Shown here: piece by piece, positions 33,749-43,106 of the stretch
Position numbering within the stretch: position 1 is the first letter of the stretch
Layout of the letters: each line of letters opens with the position of its first letter
NCBI RefSeq assembly: GCF_014672835.1
Contig: NZ_CP060244.1
Coordinates: 2,225,001 to 2,289,000, forward strand
Length of the DNA: 64,000 nucleotides
Source of the DNA: Entomobacter blattae
GTDB taxonomy: Bacteria; Pseudomonadota; Alphaproteobacteria; Acetobacterales; Acetobacteraceae
Direction of reading: 5' to 3'
The notes under the pieces: model-generated
Seen by the model: the letters and a program-made list of their open reading frames with translations, nothing else
What the model was told of the DNA's origin: nothing
Database searches by the model: none
Translations under genes and position numbers: made by a program

Positions 33749-34948
33749 ATGCATGATGCTGCTTCTTCCTCCCCAAAGCCTCCTTCTTCCCTCCATACCG
33801 AAACACAAGTGCTTCAAACAGAGCGCACCCCTTATGGTGAGGTTAGCCCAGCAATCTTCATGACTTCGGGATTTGCCTACGATTCAGCAGAACAAGCAGA
33901 AGCCACCTTTACCGGGGATGTAGAACGTTATCAATATACCCGTTATAGCAATCCAACCCTTAAAGCTCTTGAAGAGCGGCTAGCAGCTGTAGAAGGGGCA
34001 GAAATGTGTACTTGCACCGCCTCTGGCATGGGGGCAGTCTCTTCTGCGCTTCTAGCCCATGTCAAGGCGGGTGAAAGGGTTGTGGCCTCTCGCGCTCTTT
34101 TTGGCTCATGCTACTGGATTGTTTCTACTCTGCTGCCCCGCTATGGCATTGAAAGTATTTTTGTTGATGGAGATAATCTTGAGCAATGGGAGCAGGCTCT
34201 TTCTCAACCAACTGCTGCTGTTCTTTTGGAAACCCCTTCCAACCCCAGGCTCGATATCTTAGATATAAAAGCGATTAGCCAACTTGCCCATAAGGCTGGA
34301 GCCATTGTGATTATGGATAATGCCTTTGCTCCCCTGATTCAGAAGCCATTAAAACTTGGGGCCGATGTCGTGGTCTATTCTACAACCAAACATATGGATG
34401 GGCATGGTCAGACTATTGGCGGGGCTGTTCTGGCCTCTAAAACATGGACAGAGGAAACCCTCCTCCCCTATACCCGCAACACGGGTACAACCCTTTCTCC
34501 TTTTAACGCCTGGGCCATTCTCAAGGGAATGGAAACCCTCACCCTTCGTCTAAAAGCGATGACAGACAACGCCCAATTCATTACAGAACTTTTATTGAAC
34601 TCCCCCCAAATAGAACGGGTATTCTACCCTGGCCACCCTTCTCACCCCCAATATGATTTGGCTAAAAGCCAAATGGAAAACGGAGGGACAATGGTTGCCT
34701 TTGAGGTGAAAGGGGGCAAGAAGAGTGCCTTTGCCTTCATGAATGCCCTCAAGGTCATCCTCATTTCCAATAATCTCGGAGATACAAGATCCCTCATTAC
34801 CCACCCTGCAACCACCACCCATATGAAAATTGGCGCTGAAGAACGGGGCCATCTTGGCATTACGGATTCCCTTTTACGTCTTTCTGTGGGCACAGAACAT
34901 CGGGAAGACCTGAAAGCCGATATCCTCAACGCCTTTTTGGCTCTTTGA
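33749..34948 (+). CDS. metZ: O-succinylhomoserine sulfhydrylase
   Basis: 399 residues starting MHDAASSSPK, with AGGAG 10 nt upstream; a TTG-started frame from 33710 is rejected. PLP-fold Cys/Met metabolism family: YQYTRYSNPTLKALEERLAA, TASGMGAVSSALLAH, IVMDNAFAPL (Asp for pyridine N) and YSTTKHMDGHGQ with the Schiff-base lysine. SVGTEHREDL closes the substrate pocket. It uses sulfide and O-succinylhomoserine to give homocysteine directly. The upstream SAM-II element and the adjoining sulfate operon fit this role. Confidence 0.92.
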   Translation: MHDAASSSPKPPSSLHTETQVLQTERTPYGEVSPAIFMTSGFAYDSAEQAEATFTGDVERYQYTRYSNPTLKALEERLAAVEGAEMCTCTASGMGAVSSALLAHVKAGERVVASRALFGSCYWIVSTLLPRYGIESIFVDGDNLEQWEQALSQPTAAVLLETPSNPRLDILDIKAISQLAHKAGAIVIMDNAFAPLIQKPLKLGADVVVYSTTKHMDGHGQTIGGAVLASKTWTEETLLPYTRNTGTTLSPFNAWAILKGMETLTLRLKAMTDNAQFITELLLNSPQIERVFYPGHPSHPQYDLAKSQMENGGTMVAFEVKGGKKSAFAFMNALKVILISNNLGDTRSLITHPATTTHMKIGAEERGHLGITDSLLRLSVGTEHREDLKADILNAFLAL

Positions 34949-35238
34949 AGGAAAGCTTTCTCCCCTCCCTCATTACCTTATACTGTGTGGCCCCTAACGA
35001 AAAGGACTGCTCAAAAGGATATGTGCCCAAGAAAGTAATGAAGGCAAAAGGTGAAGGCAAGAGATTTATACATTTTAAAATGTAAAATTAAATTATTAAT
35101 ACAATTTTTTTGTGTTTTTTAAAAATTTATTGCACCCATGTTGTAAAATGTATCTTTTCAAACACCTATTTTCATACTATATAAAGCTTAATTGACTATT
35201 TTACGATAAAAAATAGTGTTTAATAGGAACAAACCTTC

Positions 35239-35922
35239 ATGCCTTCCTCCGTTTTTAATGCTTTACACCAGGCCAGCCACTCTACAGAGAGCCTCCTTCA
35301 AGAGGCCCTTCTGGGAGCATTGAAAAATAAGGTTGCTATCATTTCCTCCTTTGGGGCGGATTCTGCTGTTCTTCTTTCGCTGGTTTCGCAGATTGATCGA
35401 GATGTTCCTGTTCTCTTCTTGCAAACGGGTAAACATTTTGAGGAAACGCTGGACTATCGCCATACCCTGGCAGACCATTTAGGGTTAAGGAATGTTCAGG
35501 ATATTACCCCTGCACCGTCTGAGATCCAGGCCCGTGACCCCGAAGGGCAGCTTTGCTATTTTGATGTGGATGCCTGCTGTGCCCTACGTAAGGTTGAACC
35601 TCTGGATAAGGCCTTAATTCCCTACCAGGGGTGGATTACTGGGAGAAAACGTAACCAGGCGAGTACACGGGCGAGTATGCCTATGGTAGAGCCACAGCCC
35701 AATAATCGTTTTCGCATTAATCCGTTGGCGCAATGGAACCATGATATGCTGGAAAGCTATATAGAACACCATCATCTCCCTCGTCACCCATTAAGCACAA
35801 TGGGGTATCCTTCTATCGGCTGTGCTCCCTGCACCACAGCCGTAGCCGAAGGAGAAGACCCTCGCTCTGGACGGTGGGCAGGTAAGGGTAAGGTTGAATG
35901 CGGTATTCACTTAGCCCACTAA
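35239..35922 (+). CDS. cysH: Adenylyl-/phosphoadenylyl-sulfate reductase
   Basis: 227 residues. SSFGADSAVLLSLVSQ is the PP-loop nucleotide site. CCALRKVEPL at about residues 114-123 and GCAPCTTAV near 195 supply the Cys-Cys...Cys-x-x-Cys iron-sulfur ligands of the APS-reductase type. The C-terminal KVECGIHL holds the catalytic cysteine. It reduces activated sulfate to sulfite. The cluster suggests APS as substrate, although the operon also encodes an APS kinase domain. It begins the sulfate operon. CTATTTT-ACGAT-AAAAATAG lies 25-45 bp upstream as a possible operator. Confidence 0.92.
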   Translation: MPSSVFNALHQASHSTESLLQEALLGALKNKVAIISSFGADSAVLLSLVSQIDRDVPVLFLQTGKHFEETLDYRHTLADHLGLRNVQDITPAPSEIQARDPEGQLCYFDVDACCALRKVEPLDKALIPYQGWITGRKRNQASTRASMPMVEPQPNNRFRINPLAQWNHDMLESYIEHHHLPRHPLSTMGYPSIGCAPCTTAVAEGEDPRSGRWAGKGKVECGIHLAH

Positions 35923-35989
35923 AAAATTTTTAATAGTAACCTCTTCCTCTCTTCTCATTTTATAAGCCCGATTGATAAGGATTGCTTCC

Positions 35990-36784
35990 ATGGATTCACT
36001 TGACCAGCTCGAAGCACAAAGTGTTTACATTCTTCGTGAAGCCTACAGAAAGCTCAAGCCCTTGGCCCTGCTGTGGTCACTAGGCAAAGATTCTAACGTT
36101 ATGGTGTGGCTGGCACGTAAGGCCTTTTTAGGGCATGTTCCTTTTCCTGTCATGCATGTTGATACAGAAAAAAAATTCCCTGAAATGTATGCTTTCCGCG
36201 ATGAGTATATCAAGAAATGGAACCTCAACTTTCTGCATGGTTTTTGCCCTTCTATTGAGGAGATTGATCCCTCACTTCCCCCAGCAGCCCGATCTGCGGC
36301 TAGAAAAACAGCCGGTCTGGCGGCAATGATTGAGCAGCATAAATTGGCAGGGGTTATTGCCGGCATCCGCAGGGATGAACAGGCTACTCGGGCAAAAGAA
36401 CGGGTTTTTAGCCCCAGGGGAAGCAGCCATAAATGGGATGTAAGAAACCAGCCACCAGAATTTTGGGACCAATACGCCACAATCCATGCCCCTGGGGTGC
36501 ATGTGCGCGTTCATCCCCTACTGGCCTGGCGTGAAATTGATATTTGGCGTTATATCCAACGGGAGAATATTCCCGTTGTCGATCTTTACTTTTCAAAGAA
36601 TGGCAAAAGATATCGCTCCCTCGGTGATCAGGACATTACCTTTCCCATTGAAAGCAATGCCTCTACCATTGAAGAAATTATTCACGAGCTAGAGACCTCA
36701 CAAACCTCCGAACGTGCCGGCCGGGCTATGGACCATGAATCTGAAGATGCGTTTGAACGCCTTAGGGTCAGTGGCTATCTCTAA
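35990..36784 (+). CDS. cysD: Sulfate adenylyltransferase subunit 2
   Basis: 264 residues from MDSLDQLEAQSVYILREAYR, with AAGGAT upstream; a TTG start at 35972 is less likely. LLWSLGKDSNVMVWLARKAF is the PP-loop of ATP sulfurylase CysD, and VMHVDTEKKFPEMYAFRDEY, AGIRRDEQATRAKERVFSPR and KRYRSLGDQDITFPI are strongly conserved. With CysN it makes APS from sulfate and ATP. 68 bp after cysH, same operon. Confidence 0.95.
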   Translation: MDSLDQLEAQSVYILREAYRKLKPLALLWSLGKDSNVMVWLARKAFLGHVPFPVMHVDTEKKFPEMYAFRDEYIKKWNLNFLHGFCPSIEEIDPSLPPAARSAARKTAGLAAMIEQHKLAGVIAGIRRDEQATRAKERVFSPRGSSHKWDVRNQPPEFWDQYATIHAPGVHVRVHPLLAWREIDIWRYIQRENIPVVDLYFSKNGKRYRSLGDQDITFPIESNASTIEEIIHELETSQTSERAGRAMDHESEDAFERLRVSGYL

Positions 36785-36899
36785 AGCCTTTTGTCATCTT
36801 TCTTAATACAATCGACCTGCTCATAACCCCCCATTCTGAACCTTTATGCACTGAATGGGACGTTCCCGCCTATTTTTGCAGACACCAGGAACTTTCTTT

Positions 36900-38786
36900 A
36901 TGTCTTCACCTTCTATCGTCCCTTATCTTCTGCCGGCTACCCCCATTGTTATTGTGGGGCATGTAGACCATGGAAAATCAACCTTTATTGGCCGACTGCT
37001 TTATGATACTGGGAGCCTACCTGCCGAAAAAATTGCCCAGATCAAGGCTTCTAGCGAGAAGCGTGGCTTAAAAATTGAGTGGAGCTTTCTTCTAGATAGC
37101 TTGCAGATTGAGCGAGACCAAGGGGTTACTGTAGATTCTACCCGTATCCCCTTCCATCTGAAAAATGGGCGGGAGTTTGTGATTGTCGATGCTCCGGGCC
37201 ACCGGCAATTCCTTCGCAACATGATTACAGGGGCTGCTGACGCTGATGCTGCAATATTGGTGGTGGATGCTTCAGAAGGGGCCAAAGAACAAACGCGCCG
37301 CCATGCCATGCTGCTGCATCTTATGGGTATCCGCCATGTTATTGTCCTCCTGAATAAAATTGACTTGTTAGCATTTGATGAAGGGAAAATTCGTCAAGCT
37401 GAGAAAGATATTCACTCCCTTCTGAAGCGTATGGAAATTACTCCTTCGCTTTTTGTCCCGGTTTCTGCCCGCGATGGGGACAATATTACTGTTCCATCTC
37501 CCAACATGGCGTGGTACCAAGGCCCAACTCTGGTAGAAGCCCTGGAGAAAGTCCCTTCTCCGAGCTCCCAGGCGGAATTGCCTTTTAGGTTTCCTGTCCA
37601 AGATGTATATCGTTTTGATGGAACAAAACGCATTGTGGCTGGCCGCCTGGAGCGCGGACGCATTAAAGTGGGAGATGAAGTCATTATCGGGGTACAAGGG
37701 GCAAAAGCTCGTATTGCCTCTATCGAGAGCTGGCATACGGCCCCACAAATTTCTGCTGTAGCAGGACAATCCATTGCTGTCGTACTTGAGCCGGATGTCA
37801 TCCCTGAACGAGGGGATTTTCTCTTTCCTCCTCAAAATCCGCCTCTTAAAGCTGCCCGTATTAAAAGCCGCTTATTCTGGTTACGCCAAGAGCCATTAAA
37901 AGTAGGAGAGAGCTTTCTGCTTCGCCTTGCCACTGCTGAGCACCATGTGACCGTGGCCTCAATTGACTCCGTCTATGATCTAGAAACCCTGACCTCAGCT
38001 TCCTCAACCGAAGTTCCACCAGAAGGTGTTGCCGAGATTACTCTTGCGGCTTCGGAAAATATTCTGTTTGATGCCTTTAGCCCTGGTACAACCGATGGGA
38101 GAGGTGTTCTCGTTGACAGCTTCCAGCGCATTGTTGGCGGAGCCCCCCTCATCGGCCCGGCAGAGTTACAAAAGGGCGAACAGGCTATTCATCCTGCAAG
38201 CAGTATCGTCTCCCCCCATGACCGAGCGAGCCGCAATGGTTACAAAGCGGGAATTTTCTGGCTGACAGGTCTTTCCGGGTCTGGCAAAAGCACGATTGCG
38301 CGAGCAACTGAAGCACGTTTATTTCAAGAGGGGATCAACACCCTGCTGATTGATGGCGATACTTTACGTTCTGGCTTATGTTCCGACCTTGGATTTTCTG
38401 AGCAAGATCGGGCAGAAAATATCCGCAGGGCCGCTTATGTCGCCCGCCTAGCAGCAGAGTCTGGCTTGGTGGTTATTGTAAGCCTTATCTCTCCGTTAGC
38501 AGTGGAGCGGGCCAAAGCTAAACAGATCGGGGGAGAATTCTTCCAAGATATCTATATCAGCACGCCCCTTTCCGTTTGCGAGCAACGAGACCCTAAAGGG
38601 TTATATGCCCAGGCAAGAAGTGGAAAGCTTAAGAGCTTTACAGGTATTGATTCTCCTTATGAGGCCCCAACCTCTCCAAGCTTGACCCTTTCCACTGATG
38701 GGCATTCCGCAGAAGAGAACGCCCAAACACTGACTGACTATATTATAGGCCAAATCCTTACCAAAAAACAGGAAGGGGTTGGTTAA
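36900..38786 (+). CDS. cysNC: Bifunctional sulfate adenylyltransferase subunit 1/APS kinase
   Basis: 628 residues from MSSPSIVPYLLP, with AGGA upstream. GTPase part: GHVDHGKSTFIGRLLYDTG (P-loop), DSTRIPF, VDAPGHRQFLRNMITGAADA (G3) and NKID (G4), then EF-Tu-like beta barrels to about residue 430. Kinase part: GIFWLTGLSGSGKSTIARAT, DGDTLRSGLCSDLGFSEQDR, then the lid. The fusion couples GTP hydrolysis, APS synthesis and PAPS formation. The usual NKxD and catalytic lid residues are present. Confidence 0.95.
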   Translation: MSSPSIVPYLLPATPIVIVGHVDHGKSTFIGRLLYDTGSLPAEKIAQIKASSEKRGLKIEWSFLLDSLQIERDQGVTVDSTRIPFHLKNGREFVIVDAPGHRQFLRNMITGAADADAAILVVDASEGAKEQTRRHAMLLHLMGIRHVIVLLNKIDLLAFDEGKIRQAEKDIHSLLKRMEITPSLFVPVSARDGDNITVPSPNMAWYQGPTLVEALEKVPSPSSQAELPFRFPVQDVYRFDGTKRIVAGRLERGRIKVGDEVIIGVQGAKARIASIESWHTAPQISAVAGQSIAVVLEPDVIPERGDFLFPPQNPPLKAARIKSRLFWLRQEPLKVGESFLLRLATAEHHVTVASIDSVYDLETLTSASSTEVPPEGVAEITLAASENILFDAFSPGTTDGRGVLVDSFQRIVGGAPLIGPAELQKGEQAIHPASSIVSPHDRASRNGYKAGIFWLTGLSGSGKSTIARATEARLFQEGINTLLIDGDTLRSGLCSDLGFSEQDRAENIRRAAYVARLAAESGLVVIVSLISPLAVERAKAKQIGGEFFQDIYISTPLSVCEQRDPKGLYAQARSGKLKSFTGIDSPYEAPTSPSLTLSTDGHSAEENAQTLTDYIIGQILTKKQEGVG

Positions 38787-38824
38787 TCCCCCTTTTTTCT
38801 GATGAGACAAAGGAGTGTACAGGC

Positions 38825-39856
38825 ATGACAAGCTCTCCCCTGTTTAGACGAAGGGAAGCCCTTATAACGGGCTTGGCCTGTGCGGCTGGTGTTTTGTCTG
38901 TGGCTTCTCTTAGCCGGACTTCTCATGCCAACAAAATCCTTCTGAATGTATCATACGATTCTACCCGTAAGCTGTATCAGATCATTAACACTGCCTTTCT
39001 AAACCAAAACCCGGATTTTCCATTTAAGCTCCTGGTTTCAAACGGGGGGTCTCGCAGCCAGGCACTCTCCATTGTCAATGGAGAACCTGCTTCAATTGCT
39101 ACTTTGGGAGATGTTTCGGATTTTGATTTTCTGGCTAAAAATGGCCTTATTGATAAAGAGTGGCGCTCTCACTTTCCCTTTCAGTCTTCTCCTTACCATA
39201 GCACCATTGTCTTTCTGGTCAGAAAGGGAAATCCAAAACATATCTACGATTGGTCAGACCTAGCCCGATCCGATATTGAGATTATAACTCCTAACCCCAA
39301 AACCTCCAGCGGAGCTAAATGGAATTATCTGGCCGCATGGGGGTGGGCTATTCACCAATGGCCCCATGCCCCCGAACAAGCCCGAAACTATATGAAAAAT
39401 GTTTTTTCGCACGTACCTGTTTTCGACACTTCTGCCCGCAGCTCTACCAACACCTTTGTACGGCGTGAAATTGGCGATGTGCTCCTGGCCTGGGAGACAG
39501 ATGCCATGCTGAGCACTCAGGAAACGGGAAAAGGCCTCTTTGATATCGTCATTCCCTCTCGCAGCATATTGGCCCAACCCTCTGTGGCCATTGTTGAGCA
39601 TTATACTCAACGCCATGGTCTTACCAAGGCTGGCCGCCATTATCTGGAATTCCTTTATACCCCGGAAGGGCAAACGATTAGTGCCCATAATTTTTTTCGC
39701 CCCTCTGACCCCGCCATGAAGCCTCTTATCCAGAAAATATTTGCCGATATATCACTCTTTTCCCTTTCTGATTTAGGCAGCATGGCCGAGCTCACCAAAG
39801 AGCATTTTGCACCAAACGCCCTTTTTGACCAAATCCAGGCAGGGGGGCGAACATGA
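38825..39856 (+). CDS. sbp: Sulfate ABC transporter substrate-binding protein
   Basis: 343 residues. The N-terminus SPLFRRREALITGLACAAG has a twin-arginine-like pair before a hydrophobic core, so export is by Tat or Sec. ILLNVSYDSTRKLYQIINTA, SNGGSRSQALSIVNGEPASI, TPNPKTSSGAKWNYLAAWGW and LLAWETDAML match Sbp/CysP, with Ser and Trp residues that hold sulfate. The stop overlaps the permease start by 4 bp. Confidence 0.92.
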   Translation: MTSSPLFRRREALITGLACAAGVLSVASLSRTSHANKILLNVSYDSTRKLYQIINTAFLNQNPDFPFKLLVSNGGSRSQALSIVNGEPASIATLGDVSDFDFLAKNGLIDKEWRSHFPFQSSPYHSTIVFLVRKGNPKHIYDWSDLARSDIEIITPNPKTSSGAKWNYLAAWGWAIHQWPHAPEQARNYMKNVFSHVPVFDTSARSSTNTFVRREIGDVLLAWETDAMLSTQETGKGLFDIVIPSRSILAQPSVAIVEHYTQRHGLTKAGRHYLEFLYTPEGQTISAHNFFRPSDPAMKPLIQKIFADISLFSLSDLGSMAELTKEHFAPNALFDQIQAGGRT

Positions 39857-40776
39857 ACCAATCTGTCTTTTCTGGTATAGACCGCCCTATTTTTTGTACC
39901 AAACGGCATAAACGTTTTATTCTTCCTGGCTTCCGAACGAGCCTCATCCTGACGTTGTTATGGGTGGGTGTTTTGGTCATCCTTCCTATTACCGCCTTGA
40001 TTATGGCTTCATTCCATAACGGGTTTTCAACCTTTTATACTCTTTTTACCAGCTCTCGGATCTTATCAGCCTTAGCCCTAAGTTTTGGCACGGCCTTTTG
40101 TGCCGCCTGGATTTGTGTGCTTTTAGGAACAATCCTTGCCTGGGCCCTGGCACGAAACCAGCATATGCCTGGGCTTCATATTCTTGATGTGATTGTAGAC
40201 CTCCCCTTTGCCCTTCCTACAGCCATTGCGGGTATTACCATGGCAACCCTTTATGGCCCTCATGGGTGGATTGGGCATATCCTGTCTAAGTTTCACATTC
40301 ATGTCATTTTTACACCTATAGGGATTATTCTGGCCCTGGTTTTTGTTGGTCTGCCCTTTGTAGTGAGAACCATGGAACCAGCTCTCAAAAGTCTGCCTGT
40401 TGAAATTGAAGAAACAGCTGCCACCTTAGGAGCCTCCCATGGCCAGATTATTCGCCACGTAATCCTTCCCAGCCTTATGCCGTCCTTTATTACCGCGTTT
40501 AGCTTGGCCTTTGCCCGCGGGGTGGGAGAATACGGCTCTGTTATCTTCATTGCGGGAAACCTGCCCCATTATACAGAGGTTCTTTCCTTATTAATTGTCA
40601 TCCATCTTGAACGGTTTGACTATACAGGTGCCGCCGCCATTGGTGTTATCACCTTGGGATTCTCATTTACTTGTTTTCTGCTTATCGCCATTTACCGCCA
40701 GCGCTTTATTACCTCCAATGAACCAGCAGCATGGAAAATCGTAAAGCCTGAAAGTGAGCATGCCCATGAACACTAA
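39853..40776 (+). CDS. cysT: Sulfate ABC transporter permease
   Basis: 307 residues with six predicted membrane helices. Begins after a basic N-terminus (KRHKRFILPGFRTSLILTLL). DLPFALPTAIAGITMATLYG, then EIEETAATLGASHGQIIRHV (the EAA loop contacting CysA) and FARGVGEYGSVIFIAGNLPH are typical of CysT/CysU. Translation is coupled to sbp and overlaps cysW. Confidence 0.93.
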   Translation: MNQSVFSGIDRPIFCTKRHKRFILPGFRTSLILTLLWVGVLVILPITALIMASFHNGFSTFYTLFTSSRILSALALSFGTAFCAAWICVLLGTILAWALARNQHMPGLHILDVIVDLPFALPTAIAGITMATLYGPHGWIGHILSKFHIHVIFTPIGIILALVFVGLPFVVRTMEPALKSLPVEIEETAATLGASHGQIIRHVILPSLMPSFITAFSLAFARGVGEYGSVIFIAGNLPHYTEVLSLLIVIHLERFDYTGAAAIGVITLGFSFTCFLLIAIYRQRFITSNEPAAWKIVKPESEHAHEH

Positions 40777-41641
40777 AACCGATGCTTTACCCCCCCCTAT
40801 ATTGTCTTCCTCCCAGAACAGAATCTCCCGAAACAAAAAATATTCCGTAAGCCTAGCCTTGGGTGCCTATGCCATTGCCCTAATCCTCCTCTTCCTGCCG
40901 GCTTTATTTGTCTGTCTGCAAGCTTTTGGCGATGGAATAGGGGCATTTTTTTCAAACATCTCCCAACCAGAGGCCGTTTCAGCCATCCAGCTCACCTTGG
41001 CCGTTACGATGATCTCTATCCTGATCAATAGTTTTTTCGGGATTATGGGCGCATGGTGCCTCACCAAATTTGAATTTTTTGGCAAAAAAATCCTCATTGC
41101 CCTTATTGATATTCCCTTAGCAACATCGCCTGTTATTGCTGGCATGGTCTGGCTACTGGTCTTTGGAGAAAAAGGTTGGTTTGGAAAAGCACTGGCCCAG
41201 ATAGGGGTGCATATTATCTATACCCCTTATGGAGTATTGCTAGCGACCCTTTTTGTGACTTTTCCCTTTGTGGCCCGAACTTTGCTGCCGATTATGCAGA
41301 CTACCCAAAGAGATATGGAAGAATCTGCCCTGCTGTTAGGTGCAGGCTTTACGACTATCCTGTTTAAAGTCACCCTCCCCCAGGCTGGTTCTGCATTGCT
41401 CTCTGGTGTGCTCCTTACCACAGCTCGGGCCTTGGGAGAGTTCGGTGCAGTTGTTGTCGTTTCAGGCCATATTCCTGGCTTTACTGAAACAGTGCCCTTA
41501 CAAATAGAAACACTTTATAATAGCTACGAGACCACTGCCGCATTTTCATTAGCCATTGTTTTGGTCGTTCTTTCGTTAGGCATTGTGCTTCTTCGCCGCT
41601 TTTCCCAACAAGGTCAGTCTTATCAGGGGAATTTACCATGA
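40760..41641 (+). CDS. cysW: Sulfate ABC transporter permease
   Basis: 293 residues from ATG 40760; GTG 40754 and ATG 40766 are also possible. Six helices with DIPLATSPVIAGMVWLLVFG, the EAA loop DMEESALLLGAGFTTILFKV and ARALGEFGAVVVVSGHIPG. Pairs with CysT to form the channel. The start lies inside cysT and the stop overlaps cysA, so translation is coupled. Confidence 0.92.
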   Translation: MPMNTKTDALPPPILSSSQNRISRNKKYSVSLALGAYAIALILLFLPALFVCLQAFGDGIGAFFSNISQPEAVSAIQLTLAVTMISILINSFFGIMGAWCLTKFEFFGKKILIALIDIPLATSPVIAGMVWLLVFGEKGWFGKALAQIGVHIIYTPYGVLLATLFVTFPFVARTLLPIMQTTQRDMEESALLLGAGFTTILFKVTLPQAGSALLSGVLLTTARALGEFGAVVVVSGHIPGFTETVPLQIETLYNSYETTAAFSLAIVLVVLSLGIVLLRRFSQQGQSYQGNLP

Positions 41642-42720
41642 GTATTCACATCAGCCACATTACCCGCCTTGACCAGAGTGGGCATAAACACATTCTCGAT
41701 GCTATCTCCCTCACAGTGGAGGAAGGAGAGTTTGTTGCCCTGATTGGGCCCTCGGGAGCAGGGAAAACATCGCTGCTCAGGGTTATTGCGGGCCTTGACC
41801 AAATTGAGAAAGGAGAGATTAGTTTTGATGGGCAGCATGTTGAAGCGCTGCCCCCCCAGGAACGCAATATTGGCTTTGTATTCCAAAACTATGCCTTATT
41901 TCCTCATATGAATGTTGCAGATAACATCTCATTTGGGCTGCGCCTCCTCCCAGCCCGAAGCCGACCCAGTAAAAAGGAAATCAATCAAAAAGTTCTGAAG
42001 TTGCTAGAACTGATGCATTTGCCGCATATTGCTGATAGCTACCCCCACAGGTTATCAGGCGGCCAAAAACAACGGGTTGCCTTAGCTAGGGCATTAGCTA
42101 CCCAACCTAAAGTTTTACTCCTCGATGAGCCGTTTGCAGCCCTAGACCCTCTGGTGAGAAAAAATATCCGCCGATGGCTGCGTAACTTGCATACAGAACT
42201 CGGGCTTACTACTATCTTGGTAACCCATGACCAGAGTGAAGCGATTGAGATAGCCGATCGGCTTGTGGTGATGCAAAATGGTAAAATCACCCAAACAGGC
42301 CATCCTCATCTTTTGGATACAAAACCCGCCACCACCTTTATAATGGAGTTTATGGGGGAGACCTTAACTTTTCCCTGCTCCATTAAGCACAACCTGGTTG
42401 TTCCCAATAATCCCAGCCTTCTTCCCTTTGCTGCTGCCGTACCTGAAGGCCCTGCCGAAGCGATGATACGCCCTTATGAAATTGCCCTAGTCCCTGGAGA
42501 AGGGCAAGCTAGAATTTCCCGTTATGAGCACCGGGGGGAGCATCTTTATCTGGAAATAGAAACGGAAAAAGATCCTCTTTCCATCCGTATTCCCTATACC
42601 GCTCAAACCTTGCCTTCTGGCCCCATTGGCATTGATATTTCCTCTGCCAGACTTTTTCGAAATGGCCACTATCTAGAAGAAACTTCGCAAACAGGGAACA
42701 CGCTTGTTTACAGTATTTAA
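41638..42720 (+). CDS. cysA: Sulfate ABC transporter ATP-binding protein
   Basis: 360 residues. Walker A GPSGAGKTSLLRVIAGLD, Q-loop FVFQNYALFPHMNV, signature LSGGQKQRVALARALA, Walker B VLLLDEPFAALDP and switch His VTHDQSEAIEIADR are complete. The C-terminal TOBE-like region begins around residue 240. It drives sulfate (or thiosulfate) import with CysT/CysW. Confidence 0.93.
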   Translation: MSIHISHITRLDQSGHKHILDAISLTVEEGEFVALIGPSGAGKTSLLRVIAGLDQIEKGEISFDGQHVEALPPQERNIGFVFQNYALFPHMNVADNISFGLRLLPARSRPSKKEINQKVLKLLELMHLPHIADSYPHRLSGGQKQRVALARALATQPKVLLLDEPFAALDPLVRKNIRRWLRNLHTELGLTTILVTHDQSEAIEIADRLVVMQNGKITQTGHPHLLDTKPATTFIMEFMGETLTFPCSIKHNLVVPNNPSLLPFAAAVPEGPAEAMIRPYEIALVPGEGQARISRYEHRGEHLYLEIETEKDPLSIRIPYTAQTLPSGPIGIDISSARLFRNGHYLEETSQTGNTLVYSI

Positions 42721-42770
42721 AATTGTTACTATTTCTTATACGCGACACTCAGAAAGGAGGCCGTGAGAAT

Positions 42771-43100
42771 ATGGATGCCAGAAACAACCGCCGTGAGGAA
42801 AATGGGCATAGCGTTATTACGGCAACGCGCTTGCACGATGGAAGAATTGTTTGGTTCACTGCAGAAAATACGTGGGCTGAGAATTTCAGGTCTGCAAAAA
42901 TTTTTACAAATTCGGAGGTTGTTTTTGCCATTGAAGCCGTAAAAGAGGATGAAAAAAAACATATTGTTGCCTATGTATATGGAGTGGAACTTCAAGAAGG
43001 GACCTCACAGCCTACACCGCGCACCATACGTGAGCGTATAAGGGCTTTTGGCCCTACCATTCACCCAGAATTTGCGACCAAAGCAGCAGAAAGCCTTTAA
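42771..43100 (+). CDS. DUF2849 protein, sulfite-reduction cassette
   Basis: 109 residues from MDARNNRREENGHSVI, with AAAGGAGG upstream, so the frame from 42723 is rejected. VITATRLHDGRIVWFTAENT, then VVFAIEAVKEDEKKHIVAYV, GVEL and RTIRERIRAFGPTI match DUF2849. In many Alphaproteobacteria this small protein precedes cysI and follows siroheme synthase, but here cysA precedes it. Role unknown, probably assists sulfite reductase. Confidence 0.8.
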   Translation: MDARNNRREENGHSVITATRLHDGRIVWFTAENTWAENFRSAKIFTNSEVVFAIEAVKEDEKKHIVAYVYGVELQEGTSQPTPRTIRERIRAFGPTIHPEFATKAAESL

Positions 43101-43106
43101 TATACC